Below are positions 34,562 to 48,263 of a DNA stretch of 64,000 bases, one piece after another; the first letter of the stretch is position 1, and every line of letters starts with the position of its first letter. Both the position numbers and the translations under genes were made by a program. The notes under the pieces are model-generated. The model made no database searches and was not told the DNA's origin. It saw only the letters and a program-made list of their open reading frames with translations. The stretch lies in contig NC_044005.1 of assembly GCF_900496995.4 (NCBI RefSeq), forward strand, positions 21,395,363 through 21,459,362, written 5' to 3'. This stretch comes from Aquila chrysaetos chrysaetos (lineage: Eukaryota > Chordata > Aves > Accipitriformes > Accipitridae).

Positions 34562-34922
34562 TGTGAACATGAGAAGAGAAGGCTCAAGGGGGACCTCATC
34601 ACAGTATTTCAGTACTTAAAGGGCAGCTACAAAGAGGATGGAGGGTCTCTCTTCACAAGGAGCCACACAAAAAAGACAAGGGGCAATGGGTACCAGTTGC
34701 ACCCCGAGAGGTTTCATCTCCATATAAGAAAGACATTTTTTACAGTGAGAGTGATCATTCACTGAAACAACCTCCACAGAGACATGATAGAGTCCCATCA
34801 CTGGAGGTTTTCAAGATGCGATTGGACAGGGTGCTAGCTAATCTCATCTGGGCTCCCACGAAAGGACAGACCAGAAGATCTTTGGAGGTCTCTTCAAACC
34901 TGGGCTGTTCTATGCTTCTGTG
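34562..34922 (+). mobile_element. CR1 3' UTR fragment
   Basis: 5'-truncated CR1. AGAGAAGGCTCAAGGGGGACC matches the last ORF2 block (RRRLRGDLI), followed by the 3' UTR landmarks ATAAGAAAGACATTTTTTAC and GAGGTTTTCAAGATGCGATT. It ends with TTCTATGCTTCTGTGAG, a diverged CR1 terminal repeat. Confidence 0.88.
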
Positions 34923-36038
34923 AGAAAGCATGGGGAAATGTACCAATTCATAAAGTCTGAGTTCTGTGACATTTGTTGTGCAGGCACAACATTTAAATGG
35001 CCCAGATGTGCTAGTCAGCTCTTGTCAAGTTCCTTCAGAGCTATTTTGAGCAGCATTTCACAGAAAGTTGCTTAAGGTCTTTCATTCATCAGAAAGGTGC
35101 ACTTAGAACCAACTTTCAAAATGTGATAAAACCTTTATACCAACAGACTAGTTAGTATTTTTTTATAACTTCTAGTGGGTCCACTGTGTTTCTTAAGGGT
35201 GACTTGGATCAAACAATGGTGTTTCAAAGTCAAGACTAAGATTTTAAAGTTTTTGAGTTAACATGCAGGGAGCACAATTACATTATACAAATAGCAAAAG
35301 CAGACACAACATGCATAGAGTCTACCGCTTGGAAGGTGATCCATTTTTCAGCTGTGTTTGTTTTATTTTGCAGGCTTTTCTAGACCTGAATTCCCAGGTC
35401 ACTCTGACAGGCTGTGAGAAGCCAAACCTGATCTGGGTGCTCTCAATACAGGCCCTCAGGGTTGCTTGTTCACCAGTTTCATAATGCTGTTCAATTATTG
35501 TCTTCATAGCCAAACTACACAAAGTATCTGCCAATGCAACTGCTGATTTAGACGTGTAGCCAGCTAAAACTAACCCTTTTCTGTATTTATTTTTCAAGCT
35601 GGCATCTCTATGTTATCCTCTTACCACCTTTTGCTACTTCCATGCTATGTCGTCCTTCTTTCTGACCACATCTTACTCTCAGTAATTCCCCGTACATTAA
35701 TTGTGTTTAAAAGAGCTAGGCAGAAGTAGGAGATTTATTATCTGTAAGATGATAACCCAAATGTCCATTTGCTGAACTCAAAATTCTTTAATTTGCCATT
35801 TTTTCCTGATAGCATCTTGATATTTACCTTGGGAGATATATTCATACTTTGTAATGAAAAATGCGCTTTCAGTCCAAGCAATTGAGAGAAGCAGTTCGTT
35901 CTCATTACTTGAGGGAATTAATTAAATTCAAGTTTGAGATGTGCCTGTCAATGCCTTCATGAGGGATTAGCTATTGTAAGAGGAAATATTCTGTGAGGTT
36001 TATAACCCTTTAATTTAGAGTCCTCTGGTTTCCTAGAA
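34923..36038. other. Unique stretch, no gene seen
   Basis: A 91-codon minus frame (35322-35597) is present but unrecognised. No repeats identified. Confidence 0.5.
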
Positions 36039-36629
36039 TGTGCTGGTTTTGGCTGGGATAGAGTTAATTTTTTCTATAGCTAGTATGGCCCTACGTTTTC
36101 GCGTTTGTGCTAGAACAGTGGTTGTAACACAGGGATGTTTTCGCTGCTACTGAGCAGTGCTTGCACAGAGTCAAGGCCTTTTCTGCTCCTCACCCCACCC
36201 CACCAGCAAGTAGGCTGGGGGTGCACAAGAAGTTGGGAGGGGACACAGCTGGGACAGCTGACCCCAGCTGACCACAGGGGTATTCCAGACCATAGGACGT
36301 CATGCTCAGCATATAAACATGGGGGGAGAAAAAGGAAGGGGGAACGTTTGGAGTGATGGCATTTGTCTCCCCAAGTAAGCGTTACGTGTGCTGGAGCCCT
36401 GCTTTCCTGGAGATGGCTGAACACCTGCCTGCCGATGGGAAGTGGTGAATGAATTCCTTGTTTTGCTTTGCTTGCGTGCGCGGCTTTTGCTTTCCCTATT
36501 AAACTGTCTTTATCTCAACCCATGAGTTTTCTCACTTTTACCCTTCCAGTTCTCTCCCCCATCCCACTAGGGGGGACTGAGTGAGCGGCTGTGTGGGGCT
36601 TAGTTGTCAGCTGGGGTTAAACCATGACA
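36039..36629 (+). mobile_element. ERVL-type solo LTR, family A, plus strand
   Basis: Starts TGTGCTGGTTTTGGCTGGGA and ends GGGTTAAACCATGACA. The flanks TAGAA and TAGAG make a five-base TSD with one mismatch. A TATAAA lies at 36312-36317 and an ATTAAA polyadenylation-type signal at 36498-36503, in correct U3-R order. It lacks the AAT-rich block of the three minus-strand copies and instead has TTGCTTTGCTTGCGTGCG, so it is a different subfamily. Open frames on both strands within it are chance readings of the LTR. Confidence 0.93.
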
Positions 36630-39221
36630 TAGAGTTACAATTTTAAAATACGCACAACAGCTATGTTCCGTACATTTAAATGCCCCTAATCTGTTTAGAA
36701 AGGAAATGTTGGGCATTGCTAGATGGACTAGCTCTATCAATAACAGTTTAATAAACTTTCACCCATTTGAGTCTTATTTTGGTTGTGAAAATTATTCCTC
36801 CTTTCCCTCTTATTGCGCTCTGTCTTTTCTGACCCTTTTCTGCTTTGACAGATAAGTTGCGAAATCTTAAAGGCAGTCCCTGAAAGGGACCTGCTGGAAG
36901 CCTGGCTCCCATAGGAAGTACTCAGAGGAGGCATATAGAGTAACCTAAGAAAAATTGCTCTTTAAAGCTTTCCCATTGAGATAGGAATGGTGCACATTCT
37001 CAGCCCATCAAAATGTAAAATTTTGAAAAAACACTCCTATGTTGAATTTGGATGAAATGTTGACATTTATTAATTAAAAGAAAATCACTCCTGTACAGAA
37101 TAATCTTCCTGTTCAGAGAAGTTTACAGGTTTTATTAAAAATTAAAATTAGAGCTTTCTTGTTTGACAGTGTCAGGTAAAGCCTTGACAAGCACTTTGAG
37201 ACTGTAGTCCAAAAGATAATTGATTAAATTTGAACTTCAAAGAATTTGGAAAATGTTAAACAGTGTTTTCCCATGAAAAACACATTTTCCTGAAACTTTT
37301 CCTGACCATTTATATCCCATACAGTGTTCAGCTCTCTGTTTCCATATACAACACAGAGGGATGTGGTACTCTGATTTTATAATAATGTCTGTTAGAAGAA
37401 TAGTAGGAAAGAAAATTTGGAGGAAAAAGTGAGAAGGAAAGTGAGGGGGTAGTACTATAGCCCTATCATGCTTACCCTGGGAGGAGCTCCCAGGTAGCAC
37501 TTTAGTTACTATCACCATGAAAAAAATATTTTACTTCTACATTATTAGGCATTCGTTTGTAAGGCCTCCATTATGTAAAGTAGCTGTCAGCTCTGGTGAA
37601 ATCTATTACAATTATCTTTATAGTTTACATTTCACTTATATGTGCACAGCCTTTGATCTAGAAGAACTACATTATTGCAAGGGAATATTCTAACTATATA
37701 TTTCAATTTTTCACATTTATAAACCAATCTAAATATAAATACAGCATATGTAATCCACATATAGATGTGACTCCACATCTTTCCAGTAAGTATTGGACTT
37801 GGAAAAGTTACTACTTGTCAGATCTCAGGTACATTTTGTTAGTAGTATTTGAAAGTTTCAAGTACTGCTCAGTGTTTTTCATGTCTGTCAGACTGCTCAA
37901 GACCTGCGACAATCTATATATATCTTGTTCCACCTGCTGCTCTGTCATTTCTGATAATGGGTTTTGAACTTGCAGGACATAATTGATCAGAGAATTATTT
38001 CAAACCACTACATTATCATCTTTGGTGAAAGGTGTCAGATGTGGAGCTTAATTCCATCCACTGGTTAAAAGAGGGATGCTTTGAATTTGCCTCCTTCGTT
38101 GGTCACGGTTGCAGTGCTCTCTGAGATTTTTCAATATAACCCTATAGTTAAAACTGAAACCTAAAAAACTGCAGGAGGCAAAATACCATATGTGAGATGG
38201 ATATTGGCACATGTTGATGTTTTACTAGCAACCACTATCCACCTATTACATTTTTTTTGCATTCTCAGGTGTTATAAAATCTTCTAGTGTTTTTTAGTCC
38301 TGTGTAGATGGTGAGATGGTTCAGGCAAAATTAAATTCCCCAGTTGACAATGACACTGCAGCCATTTCCCATTCTGTGCAGCAAGACGTTACATGATTAT
38401 TGAATATACTTTTACTTCTGTGTTACTAATAAATGTATGTTTCCTGTAAACATAAAATCAGATTGCTTTCTATCCATTTTCAATGTATTTGTAGTATCAG
38501 CACATACTTATGTCCTAGGTAAAGGTGATCTCTTTCTGAAAAAATAAAATTTTTCTTCTCTTCTTTTTGTGAACATTTGCCAAAATGCACAGTGAATTAT
38601 TTAATGCTGTTTTAAAGATGACAACTTATTTGACTCCACTGTCCTTTTTCCATCCCTCTGTTCACTATGTGTTTTTCAAGGTATTTTTGGGAGCTAGAAT
38701 CAGAAATGTCAAAATAATCACAGTTAAACACTGAAAAGAAATAAAACTTCCCCGACTTCTGGTCAGATCTGCCATTTCAGGAGAAATATTACTGGGTTCT
38801 CCACTGCTTGTCAAATATTAAGCATGAACTGTGGGCAAGACAAAGTAACAAATCTAGAAAAGTCACAGTCCAGAAGTGGGGAAGAGCATAATTAAAAATG
38901 TTCTTTATGAAATTAGTGAGAGGGTCTGCTATCCCAACATTATTCATGACCCCTACAACCAACTTGCCAAAAGGATTGAAATTGAAGGAGGCCAACCTTT
39001 TAGCAAAGAATGTGCTTCTTGCCTTTAGCCTGTTAATGATAACACGAACTTGATTGAGATAGTTTTCAAGGTCAAAATAAGCAGAAGATAATTACTGACT
39101 TGAGGGTCACCTCTCTGCAGTGGATGTGATAAACCTTCTCATTGCACATGATAAATTAGTTCTGCATAGAACCAAGTAGTTCAGAAAGACTGGGTGGAAA
39201 GGGAGGGAAGAAGAAAATAGG

Positions 39222-39242
39222 AAAAAAAAAGAAAAAAAAAAA
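39222..39242. repeat. A-rich run
   Basis: Two A homopolymers separated by one G. No retrogene body was recognised upstream. Confidence 0.85.
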
Positions 39243-42200
39243 GGTCTGTATCAAACAGCATCAAAGAGCAACATACATTAGTACATGGCCTCCCCTGCTG
39301 TTATATGGAAGATAGTCAAAACTTGCCCAACAGTAGCTTTGCGGATTTCTAGCAGACATAGAGTTAATGTGATGTACCCTGTAGTGGCTGACAATGAAGT
39401 TACACCTTAGGTGATGTAGCATGTCACTGTGCTCTGAAGGTGTATGTTAAGCTGGCAGAGCTATTTTAAGTCGCAGCTAGTGACCTAAAAGCATTCTCTC
39501 TGTTGGTGAGCAGCAGCTGCACCAGGTTTTTGCTATCAGCCATCCCTTGGTGCCTCCAGGGTCCCTGCCTGCCCAGAGCACGGATGGCAGGCAACTCCGG
39601 GGCCAGTGGCCAGCCTGTGTGTGGCCTTTGCTATTGAAGGGACAATATCCAGTCCTCACTCGTGAATAATGAAGCAAGCAGAAACCTCCCTTTGCACACA
39701 GTTGCTTTCTTACCCAGGAAACAAAAAGCCGTGGAGTGAATAAACCTTTCCTGTGTGGGACCTCATTAGTTTGCTCTCTCTTCCCTTCTTGTGCATTGAT
39801 ATCCCACCGATGCTTGGAGCTCCTTTACGTCTGTAGCATTCAGAGCAGGAGTCACATCTCTCTGAACATAATAAACTCCCAACTGGGAAAATATATGGCC
39901 ACTCCTCAAACCATCTGTACTCATATGTGAATAGAGATAGATTCAAGAGATTTGAAACACATTCATGTGTAAAAGTGGAGAATAGCTAATTCTGATGTGC
40001 TAGAGGAAACTGCTGCAGGATTGCTACATTCCTAAGAAAAATTATCACATTTGTGCAGCCTGTATTCAATATTTGCAAACAGAACGGAGACGGAACATTT
40101 GATCATCTGGCTGTGGACCAAAAACTCTCCCCCAGAACTGTGAGCAGGGATGTCTTGAGGCCAACAAAATATGTCAGAATCTTGTACGAGGGATTACAGT
40201 TAATGAAATTATATAGACATATAAAGTGGGCTCTGCCTACAAAAATGTGCAAGTAAATAAGGCCATAGAGAAGTATAACAGTCAGAGAAAACTGACTGGC
40301 ATTTTTTCAGGCAGTACAGTTGAAAAGAAATTATAAGACTTTTGGATAAATAAGCAAAACCCAGATGAAAAAAACTTTACAGGTGTTTTGCTAAATATGC
40401 AAGGTTTGCAAGTAACCCTGAACCTGTTTGGAGAAGATTAACAAAATAAAAGAGATCACAGTATTAAAAGTCAAGAACATACAAAAAATGTCAGCTAGCA
40501 GTGCAAAAAATGTGCAGAATGAGAGACATGCAGAAGGCAGTATATTTACAGATAATAAAAGACTGAGTGAAATAAATACTTTGATATTGATATTCAATTG
40601 ATTCAGCCTGATTTATAGGGGAAGATGTATTTGTGAGAGCAAGAATAAAATTATGTGTATAGTTGTTTATAAAGAAACATTTATACAGTGTTTGTTAGGG
40701 GATATATTTGACAATTAATTTTGCATAACATTTTCCATTTTAATTATTGTTTTTCCTTATATTCTGACACTTTTAAATGACTTGTAGGCTAATAAAAACT
40801 GCCAAGAAGAACAAAAATAAAGCCTACAAAGGAACTTGCTGCATATCTTTATCTCCAGCAGTTCTGACAACAATATTTGCATATAATTGGTCTTCGGGGA
40901 AATACAGAGATTCTTTGGTGGCAGTCTGAGAAGCTGCCTGAAAGCTGGTTAATCGCTGCTTGTTTTACAATGATGGGATTAATAGAAAAGGGTTTCAGTG
41001 ATAGTAAAGTCTACCTTTCATCTCCTTCCTTCAGGACATCAGCAGTCTTTCCCTTTTTCACTTTATGACAGTATTTAGGGTCTTTGATCAACTGGCTCAG
41101 AATGAACACAGGGGAGTGGAGAAGGCAGTGCAGAAGGTGAGTTCTGAGGCAGACAAACCAAGAAAATAGCAGTGTATTCAGAGCGACGTATTTACTGCTG
41201 GCATTGAGGACTAAGACACTCACAGCCATTTCAGCTGTTCAGTGTTAAATTTGCCAGATGTATTCTCTCTTCTGAGTCAGAATTCCCTCTATTTGTGATG
41301 TTAAAGTCTAAGAAAAAAAAGGCTTTGGTAATTGGTTTGTCCTGCTGCAGTTAAGGCAGGATTTTTAAAATTGACAAAGAAATGTATTATTAGGCACAGT
41401 AATGTCCTATCTGAGAAACAGTGTTTGCCAATACAACTAAAGGCGTTAAAAGCATTAAAGAGATTTTCAAAATTGGTCTTTGACATGCACATGCTCACTT
41501 TGATTGCACTCAAGATCAACTGGTCCTGTGATGGCAGCACTCAGAGGTTCACTTGCTTCTGTGCCCTTCTGCACTTGCTCTGTGTTTAAGCTATTTTCCA
41601 GGAATTAACTCACTGGACTAAAAGGCCATCTTCTCCTAGCCTCTCCGCTTCCATGCCTCACTGTGCTTGATTTGTCCTTTAATGTTTTCTTAATGGCATC
41701 TGTAGATTGGCCTTTGCAAGAACTGGGTTGTGGGTCTAAACAGATCAACTCTGTCGATAATAAATTCAGGGTATCTCACAAGAATTAATCACTGGAGATT
41801 GATGTCAATGGCATATTTTTCTAATAAGAATATTGATTTCACTCTGCTGTAATGATAAGACTACCAAAATTTTAAAGGCCAAGAAAATTGCAACCTATAG
41901 ATCTGTGTGTTATAAATATGCTTATCGTATGCAAGTGCTTTGTGCTTCAGATTCCAAGATTCAAATTAGAAGTACCATCCTTTATGGCATTTATCTTGTT
42001 GTAAACCACAGATTTATTGGATCTTTACAACGCTTTATACAGGATGAGGCAACAGCAACATTTAATATATGGCATGAAAATTTATGATTGAAAATTACCA
42101 TGCATAAATATTTCCAATCAAGAAGTGAAAACTTCTAGCATAGTACATGGTGTCCAGACAAAAACACAGAAGTGTGCAAGTAAAGTTGCAAATTAAACAG

Positions 42201-43120
42201 TGATGATGGACTAACTTTATATTATCTTGCGAATGACAATTTAGGTTGAAAGCCACACATTAACCAAAACTGAGGAATTTAACAGACCAAGCAAAAAAAT
42301 CAGAAGGGCAGTGTTTGATGTATGTATGTCAATGCACGATGCAGCTGAACAAAGCATGACTTTGTAGAGCATTTATAATTCCACCAAAAATCTTTCTACA
42401 TAACTCTGAAAGAGGAGAAAAATTTTGTTTTCTGGGATAGTTATTTAAAGAGTCAATTTGCTATAATGTCTATTACAGGAGATGTTATAAATTTGGTCTA
42501 GGACCAAGACATACATATCTTTAGTCTCTTTGCTTTGGGTTCTGCCTGTCTACCCCAGTCATACATGAGGGGGCCTAGGCGATGCCCTACCACCTGTGAA
42601 ACAAAGTCCCAGCTTGTTGCATGTGGATCAGGTTCCAGGACGTGGAGATGGTGTACATTTCCTTAGCAGTGGGAAAGATACAGTTGAATGACTTTATTTG
42701 ATTTTAGACATGCTTGTGGTATCTTCTAGATGAAAAATATTTTTTCTGATTTCACCATTTCCATTCTCCCATGAATTTCCTTTTTGTAGGTAATCACTTG
42801 TGGCCGCCTCAAAGGGCCTTTTAATATTGAAACCAGTGTTATCCTGGCAGTTACGGTAAAACAGAAGGAGGGAGAATTTAACCCCATGTTTCTAATATTA
42901 CTTCATCTCACTTACTACTTTTCTCTTTATGCAGCCAAATTTCCATATATGTCAAGCCTTGATCCATTATATTCATATCAGCTGAAATTAAATGGCAGTT
43001 AATATTTATAGGGATATCTACAACTTCATGATTTATCTTCACTGAAAAGTATTATGGCAATCCCGTAATTTCATGTAATAAAGCAACATCTATCTTCTGT
43101 TTCAGTAAATCCCAGAAGTC

Positions 43121-43168
43121 TGTTCTGTTGGCCAGCCAACATGAAGTTGGCTCTTCACCAACAGAACA
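43121..43168. repeat. Two-part 48-nt hairpin
   Basis: The outer stem TGTTCTGTTGG (43121-43131) pairs with CCAACAGAACA (43158-43168), 11 of 11. The inner stem AGCCAAC (43134-43140) pairs with GTTGGCT (43146-43152), 7 of 7. The loop is ATGAA, with a small asymmetric internal loop between the stems. Confidence 0.9.
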
Positions 43169-43756
43169 CACTTGTCACCAGTGAGACACACTTGGATTAA
43201 ACACCAAAGTTTATTCATGTTGTGCCTGAGGTATTTGTTAGATCCAAAGAAAAAATAAAATGTGTGAGACCTAATTTATGAGCACAAGTGAATAACTCAT
43301 TTCAAAGACCATGACCTGGTTGCCAAAAGCTGGGAGCATAAAACTGGAGGGAAGTCAGAGAGCACTGTAAGCCCTACCATGAGCTCCTTGTTACCTCTCA
43401 GACCTAGTCTATATTATGGCACATTGTGCCTGTACCTTCCCAAATCTAATAGGCTCATCCTTAATTCACCAGAAACATGGCCTCCACTGTTATGAAATGT
43501 GTAAATTGCTTAAAAAGCATACTTGAGTTTCTAAAGGTATTTTACATTAAAACAAGATTGGTAGATTTGCCAGGTGCATCAGTATTTTTTCCTTCAATTT
43601 CCACTGGTACTAAGTAGAGTAATAAATAATATATAATTATTAAAATATGCTGTCAAGATCTTTCAGTAGAGTAGATCACCACAGATATCTATGCTCATCT
43701 GCCAGTTTACTTCAGTTCAGCATGCATAAATAAAGGTGCATAAATGTGCAAAGGGA

Positions 43757-43924
43757 TATAACATGGGTAAGTTGAACAAAGCATCCTCAGATAAAGCCTC
43801 CTGTATGTATATCCTACAGTGTCCAGCGCATGTCCTCTGTTATAACATGAGTAAGTGGAATGAAGCATCCTCGTAGATAAAGCCTCCTCCTTTGATTCTG
43901 CAGTGTTCTGCGCATCTCCTCTGG
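43757..43924. repeat. 84-bp tandem duplication
   Basis: Unit 1 (43757-43840) and unit 2 (43841-43924) both start TATAACATG, both contain AAGCATCCTC and GATAAAGCCTCCT, and both end with GCGCAT(G/C)TCCTCT. They are about 80% identical by eye, so the duplication is old. Confidence 0.9.
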
Positions 43925-44495
43925 GCTGTACATACCACTCTTATGTAGGCATCTCCTGTTGAATCATACCAAATGAGGCCTTCAGAGGGGAAAGTTTTTT
44001 CCAGTGAGACTTGTTATTCCACAATGAATTATTTTCGGCCATCTGCATTTTTGAACAGAGCACAGTTTTTTAGAGGTATTAAAATACTAACATCTATCAA
44101 AACCAACACCTAAATAAACCCAGAAACTTCTTTTTATGCTTATCTTACCAGTTTCATGTAAAGGAACACTTAGACGTTCATCATGCTTGTAATTAAAACT
44201 CATTGGGGTGCTAGCAGTGGCTGACTTTTGGGTAGGCTAATGTCAAAGGCATTGGGAGCAGCAGCCTGAGTTACTTGTTTCTTGTGTGATTTGTTAGTGA
44301 CCCTGTAAGGTGATCTCTCCATATGCAGAGGCAACTGTGTAGCAAGACACTGCTTATCTTATTACAAATTAGCGAAAAAACATTTTCACTTGTGTACATT
44401 TAAGGATGTACATGTAGCTACTGATGAAATACAGTTCATACCATCCTAATTTTATTGCAAGTATAATGACTAATGAGTAAAGCTCACATACTATG

Positions 44496-44558
44496 ATTTG
44501 GTTTGGTTAGGTTTGGTTCGGTTTGATTTGGTTTGCTTTGCTTTGCTTTGCTTTGTTT
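44496..44558. repeat. (TTTGG/TTTGC)n pentanucleotide array
   Basis: Pentamers change along the array from TTTGG-like (with variants) to a run of TTTGC. It is not at a CR1 end. Confidence 0.88.
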
Positions 44559-46656
44559 TAACCACCAAAAATGTGAATTCTCATATTTGGCTTCTTCAGT
44601 GTTCAGGTTTTCCATTGAGAAGGGAAATGAAGCACTAAGCAGTTCAAATGTGAAAGCTGTTGTTCTGATGTACATTTCTAGCCTCCTCCTGAGGCCATAG
44701 CTTCTCCTTCCATAGCTATCAGGACTTAAGACAAGCCTGGGTGAATACTTATAGTTGAGTAGAGATGATTCAAGGGCAGTTTAACTCAAGTAGACCAGGG
44801 AGATATGCAGCAACTGAATAAACAGATTCTGTTAAATATTTCATTTTTTTTTTGGCTTTTAGTGGTCAGGTTTTCAATGCAAAATAAAAACTGACCCAAT
44901 TGAGTTAGTAAATGGGCTTGGTGGAAAACAGTGTCTACATCTATGAGTTATATCTATGCTGTTGACTAGAGCTTTATGAGGAAAGTTATTTCTACACAGG
45001 GTGCTGCAGTATAGCGGGAGATGCCTAAGCTTGCTCCGGTCTAGTTAGACTGACATCAGAAGCCTGCTAGCCACAGCAGCTCACAGCTAAGTGAAATGCA
45101 TTCAAACTGCATAAAGTCAGCTGTATAAATGTTTCCCAAGCCTTGACCAGAATACATCTTTACATTGTAAGAGAAGAATATAAAAGTACTGCAGATACTG
45201 CAAGGGTAGGTGGAGACTATCTTCATCAGAAACATAGGCTGATCTGTGCTAGCTAGTGTCAGGTTTTGAGGACACCATGGCAACCGGTGTAAAATACCTC
45301 AAATAAAGCAAATGTCTCAGACAGTCAAAAATGTATAGCATGCTTTTGTGACTGCTCAGCATGAAAGAGTTAGGGAGAGTTTTAATACAGAGGCCTCATC
45401 TCTAAGGGCAATGGCAACTAACACCATTGAGATATTTTAACTGTTTACTGGAGATAGAAAAAATAGAAGGAAAAAGAGTTGAGGTAATAAGGAAAATCTT
45501 AAAAGACCTTTATTTTAACAATAACACTCATCCATCCTCTGTAGTTGTCAACATTTTTCCTGAAGAAAGAAGGTAAGTGTAAAAAGAGGTTTAAAAAGAA
45601 GGCCAAAGAGAGAAAAAGCAGCTTCTGTCTCTCACAGTGACTTTTTCTTAATCTTACTGCTAAGGTGTCACAGGTACAAAGCATGGCTTTTTCATTCAGT
45701 CTGAAATGTGGCAAACCTATGCTCAGCAAAGTTATTTCAGCCATTGTCTTCATTTGACACATTTTCTGACAGGCTTAGAGGAAAGCTGCAGAAGATATAG
45801 TACTGGTCAGTTCAATCAAACCATTATTAAAGTGCAGGGGAAACTGAAGGCAGAGGCAAGAAGGCAAGGTGAGACAGTCAGAAACCCAGCAGCAGGGAGA
45901 AAAGGCTCCAGCTTTACTTGCTTAGTGGTACTGAGGATTTAGTCAAAACCTGAACTGGCGGCGAGATCATTTAAGCCTGACTCCTTTGTCTTATCTGCTC
46001 AGGCCATCACTATGAGGATGATAAAAGTCCACTGATATTGCAGTGGACCATGGGTCTCAGAATGGTGACAGCTGTCATAGAGAAACTAGTTCTTTCAGCT
46101 CATTGTTTTGGAGCATATTTACTGGTCTTCCAAACATTGAAGGAATATAACGTCAATCTGGTAAGCCACAGAAATGTGATCGCACCATGGCACCACTTGT
46201 ATGCCATGAAGCATTCTATTAGTATTCTTTGCAGTTAGAGCAGGATATTTTATAATTTCCATTCCATATGAAAATTAATTTAGCAAAACTCGAACAGAAA
46301 ATAACATACTGAAGAGATTACAAGCAGAGGGCTAGATCAGAACCTTAAATTAACTAAAAATAACTCAGTAAGCTGAACGAAGAAGACTATCAATATCAAA
46401 TCAATGTAAAAGAAATTGGTTTTATAATGCCTTTTATGGTATACTTTTTAATATGTGTTAACCATATTGGAAATTCATTAGTATGCAGAAAACCATGGGA
46501 ACCATATGGAAATACATCTTACAAAGGACTAGCACACAATAAATTTTACAAAAGGCATAAAATATCTTTAGGATGAATGATCACTCTGAAAGTAATGTGC
46601 ACTAAAATTGTAGGAGGGGTATTCACTCATTAGTTGTATGAAGCCATTAACTGCAC

Positions 46657-46839
46657 AAAATCATTCTTTTTTGCATAACCATTTGTCATATAAAATCATT
46701 AGCTCCCTCATAAAATTGTTAGAAATGTGAAATGATTTTTCAAAAAAATCATTAGTTACAGGGTATTACATTATAAAAATCAGTGGCATATTACTTCATC
46801 ATTTTCTGCATAAAAATGTGTCAGTTATACAAAATCATT
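46657..46839. repeat. Recurring AAAATCATT motif, irregular
   Basis: Exact AAAATCATT at 46657, 46692, 46745 and 46831, with diverged versions between. Spacings of 35, 53 and 86 bases are not regular, so this may be a decayed satellite or only AT-rich sequence. Confidence 0.45.
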
Positions 46840-47722
46840 TATGTTGATAAATAACTTTTTAAGTAGCTTTATTGTCCAATAGTCAGGCTGTTAGCTGTTC
46901 AGTTTCAACAGTAATTTTTATGGCCAAGACATTTATTAGTTATGAAAAACTCTGAAATGAACTAGAACAAACATTACTTTCCACCCTGCTAAAATTGACA
47001 GTTTTAAAAAGCGATCTTGTTCCCTGTAAATGTGCTCTTAGAGTTTTGAATAGTGGCAGCTGTTCCCATTTATTTACCATCATTTTGTCACTGTTTGAAT
47101 TCTATTCACTACAGCTTTCATGTTCTCATTCTCACATCCTAAGCTAAATTCAGGTAAAAGCATTCATAGCAGTGTTTTTGGTCATATCATGGATGGTTTT
47201 ATATAGACCCCAGTTGTACTAGGAAGAGTGATTTAGACATCAGAATGGAATATATTGTCTCACTCTCTCACACAGTAGTCAGAAAACTTTTAAGCACATT
47301 AGGATCAATTAATTTCTGGAGGTGAGAAATTTGAAATCTGGAAGTTGTGCTTTAATGGGAACTGATATCTGTGAGAGCCACATGAAGATATCCAGTGCCG
47401 CAGAGGAAACCCCACAGATTTCTAGCTCATAAGACCTCTGCTGGGGAAATCAGCCTTAGTCTTCTTGAGCATAGTTTGTTCAAGGCCAATTATTTGTACT
47501 ATTGAATTGTCCAGTTATAACTTCAAACAGCATTGTGTGCAGTTCTGTAGAAGCAAGAAAACTGTTTTCCCCCCAAGGAGTCTATAGGCTAAGACTTATC
47601 TACTATTGCAAATCTATGGATGAGGAATAAGACAGAAAAGGGTAACATATCATATACTGACCTCTGTGTTACAGAAGCAATCCATGTCATGTCAAATCCA
47701 CTGGGGTTCCTTGAATCTCACT

Positions 47723-48263
47723 TGTGGTCGATTGACCCTGGCCAGGAACTAGGCACCTACCCAGCTGCTTGCTCACTCCCTTCCCCAGTGGGATGAGGAA
47801 GAAAATCAGATGAGTGAAAGTGAGAAACAACTCACTGATCAAGATAAAGACAGTTTAATAAGTGAAAGAAAGAGAGAAAAAAAGTCATGCAAAGGCAATC
47901 ATTTACCACACCCCACAAGCAAGATCAATGGCCCGACAGTCTCTGAGCAATGGCTACTTTGGAAAAATTACATCCCCATTTTTTTATTGCTGAGCATGAC
48001 ATTACATGGTAGGGAATATCCCTTTGGTCAGTTCAGGTCAGCTGTTCTGGCTGTGTCCCCTCCCAACCTCTTGCTCATCTCCAGCCTACACACTGCGGGG
48101 GCAGAGTAAGAAACTTGGCCAGAGAAAGACTTGATCCTGTGCTAGCACTGTTCAGCAATAGCTAAAACATTGGTATGTTATCAACACTGTTTTAGTCACA
48201 AATCCAAAACACGGCACCATACGGGCTGCTATGAAGAAAGGTAACTCCCTCCCACCAAACACA
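47723..48263 (-). mobile_element. ERVL-type LTR, diverged relative of families A and B
   Basis: Starts TGTGGTCGATTGACCCTGGC and ends CCACCAAACACA on the plus strand. Blocks such as GGTCAGCTGTTCTGGCTGTG and AGACAGTTTAATAAG match families A and B. A perfect TSD, TCACT, lies at 47718-47722 and 48269-48273. On the right, however, five bases (GTACC) stand between LTR and TSD; on the minus strand these read GGTAC. The 99-codon frame at 47810 is chance. Confidence 0.85.

Larger units (their letters stand above)
36630..43756. other. Unique AT-rich stretch, no gene seen
   Basis: Contains an A-rich run (39222-39242) and a two-part hairpin (43121-43168). Open frames are short and unrecognised. Confidence 0.5.
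43925..47722. other. Unique stretch, no gene seen
   Basis: Holds a degenerate pentanucleotide array (44496-44558) and an AT-rich stretch with recurring AAAATCATT (46657-46839). No protein or RNA gene recognised. Confidence 0.5.

Noticed and set aside
36110..36424. 104-codon minus-strand open frame
   Set aside because: Lies entirely inside the solo LTR at 36039-36629.
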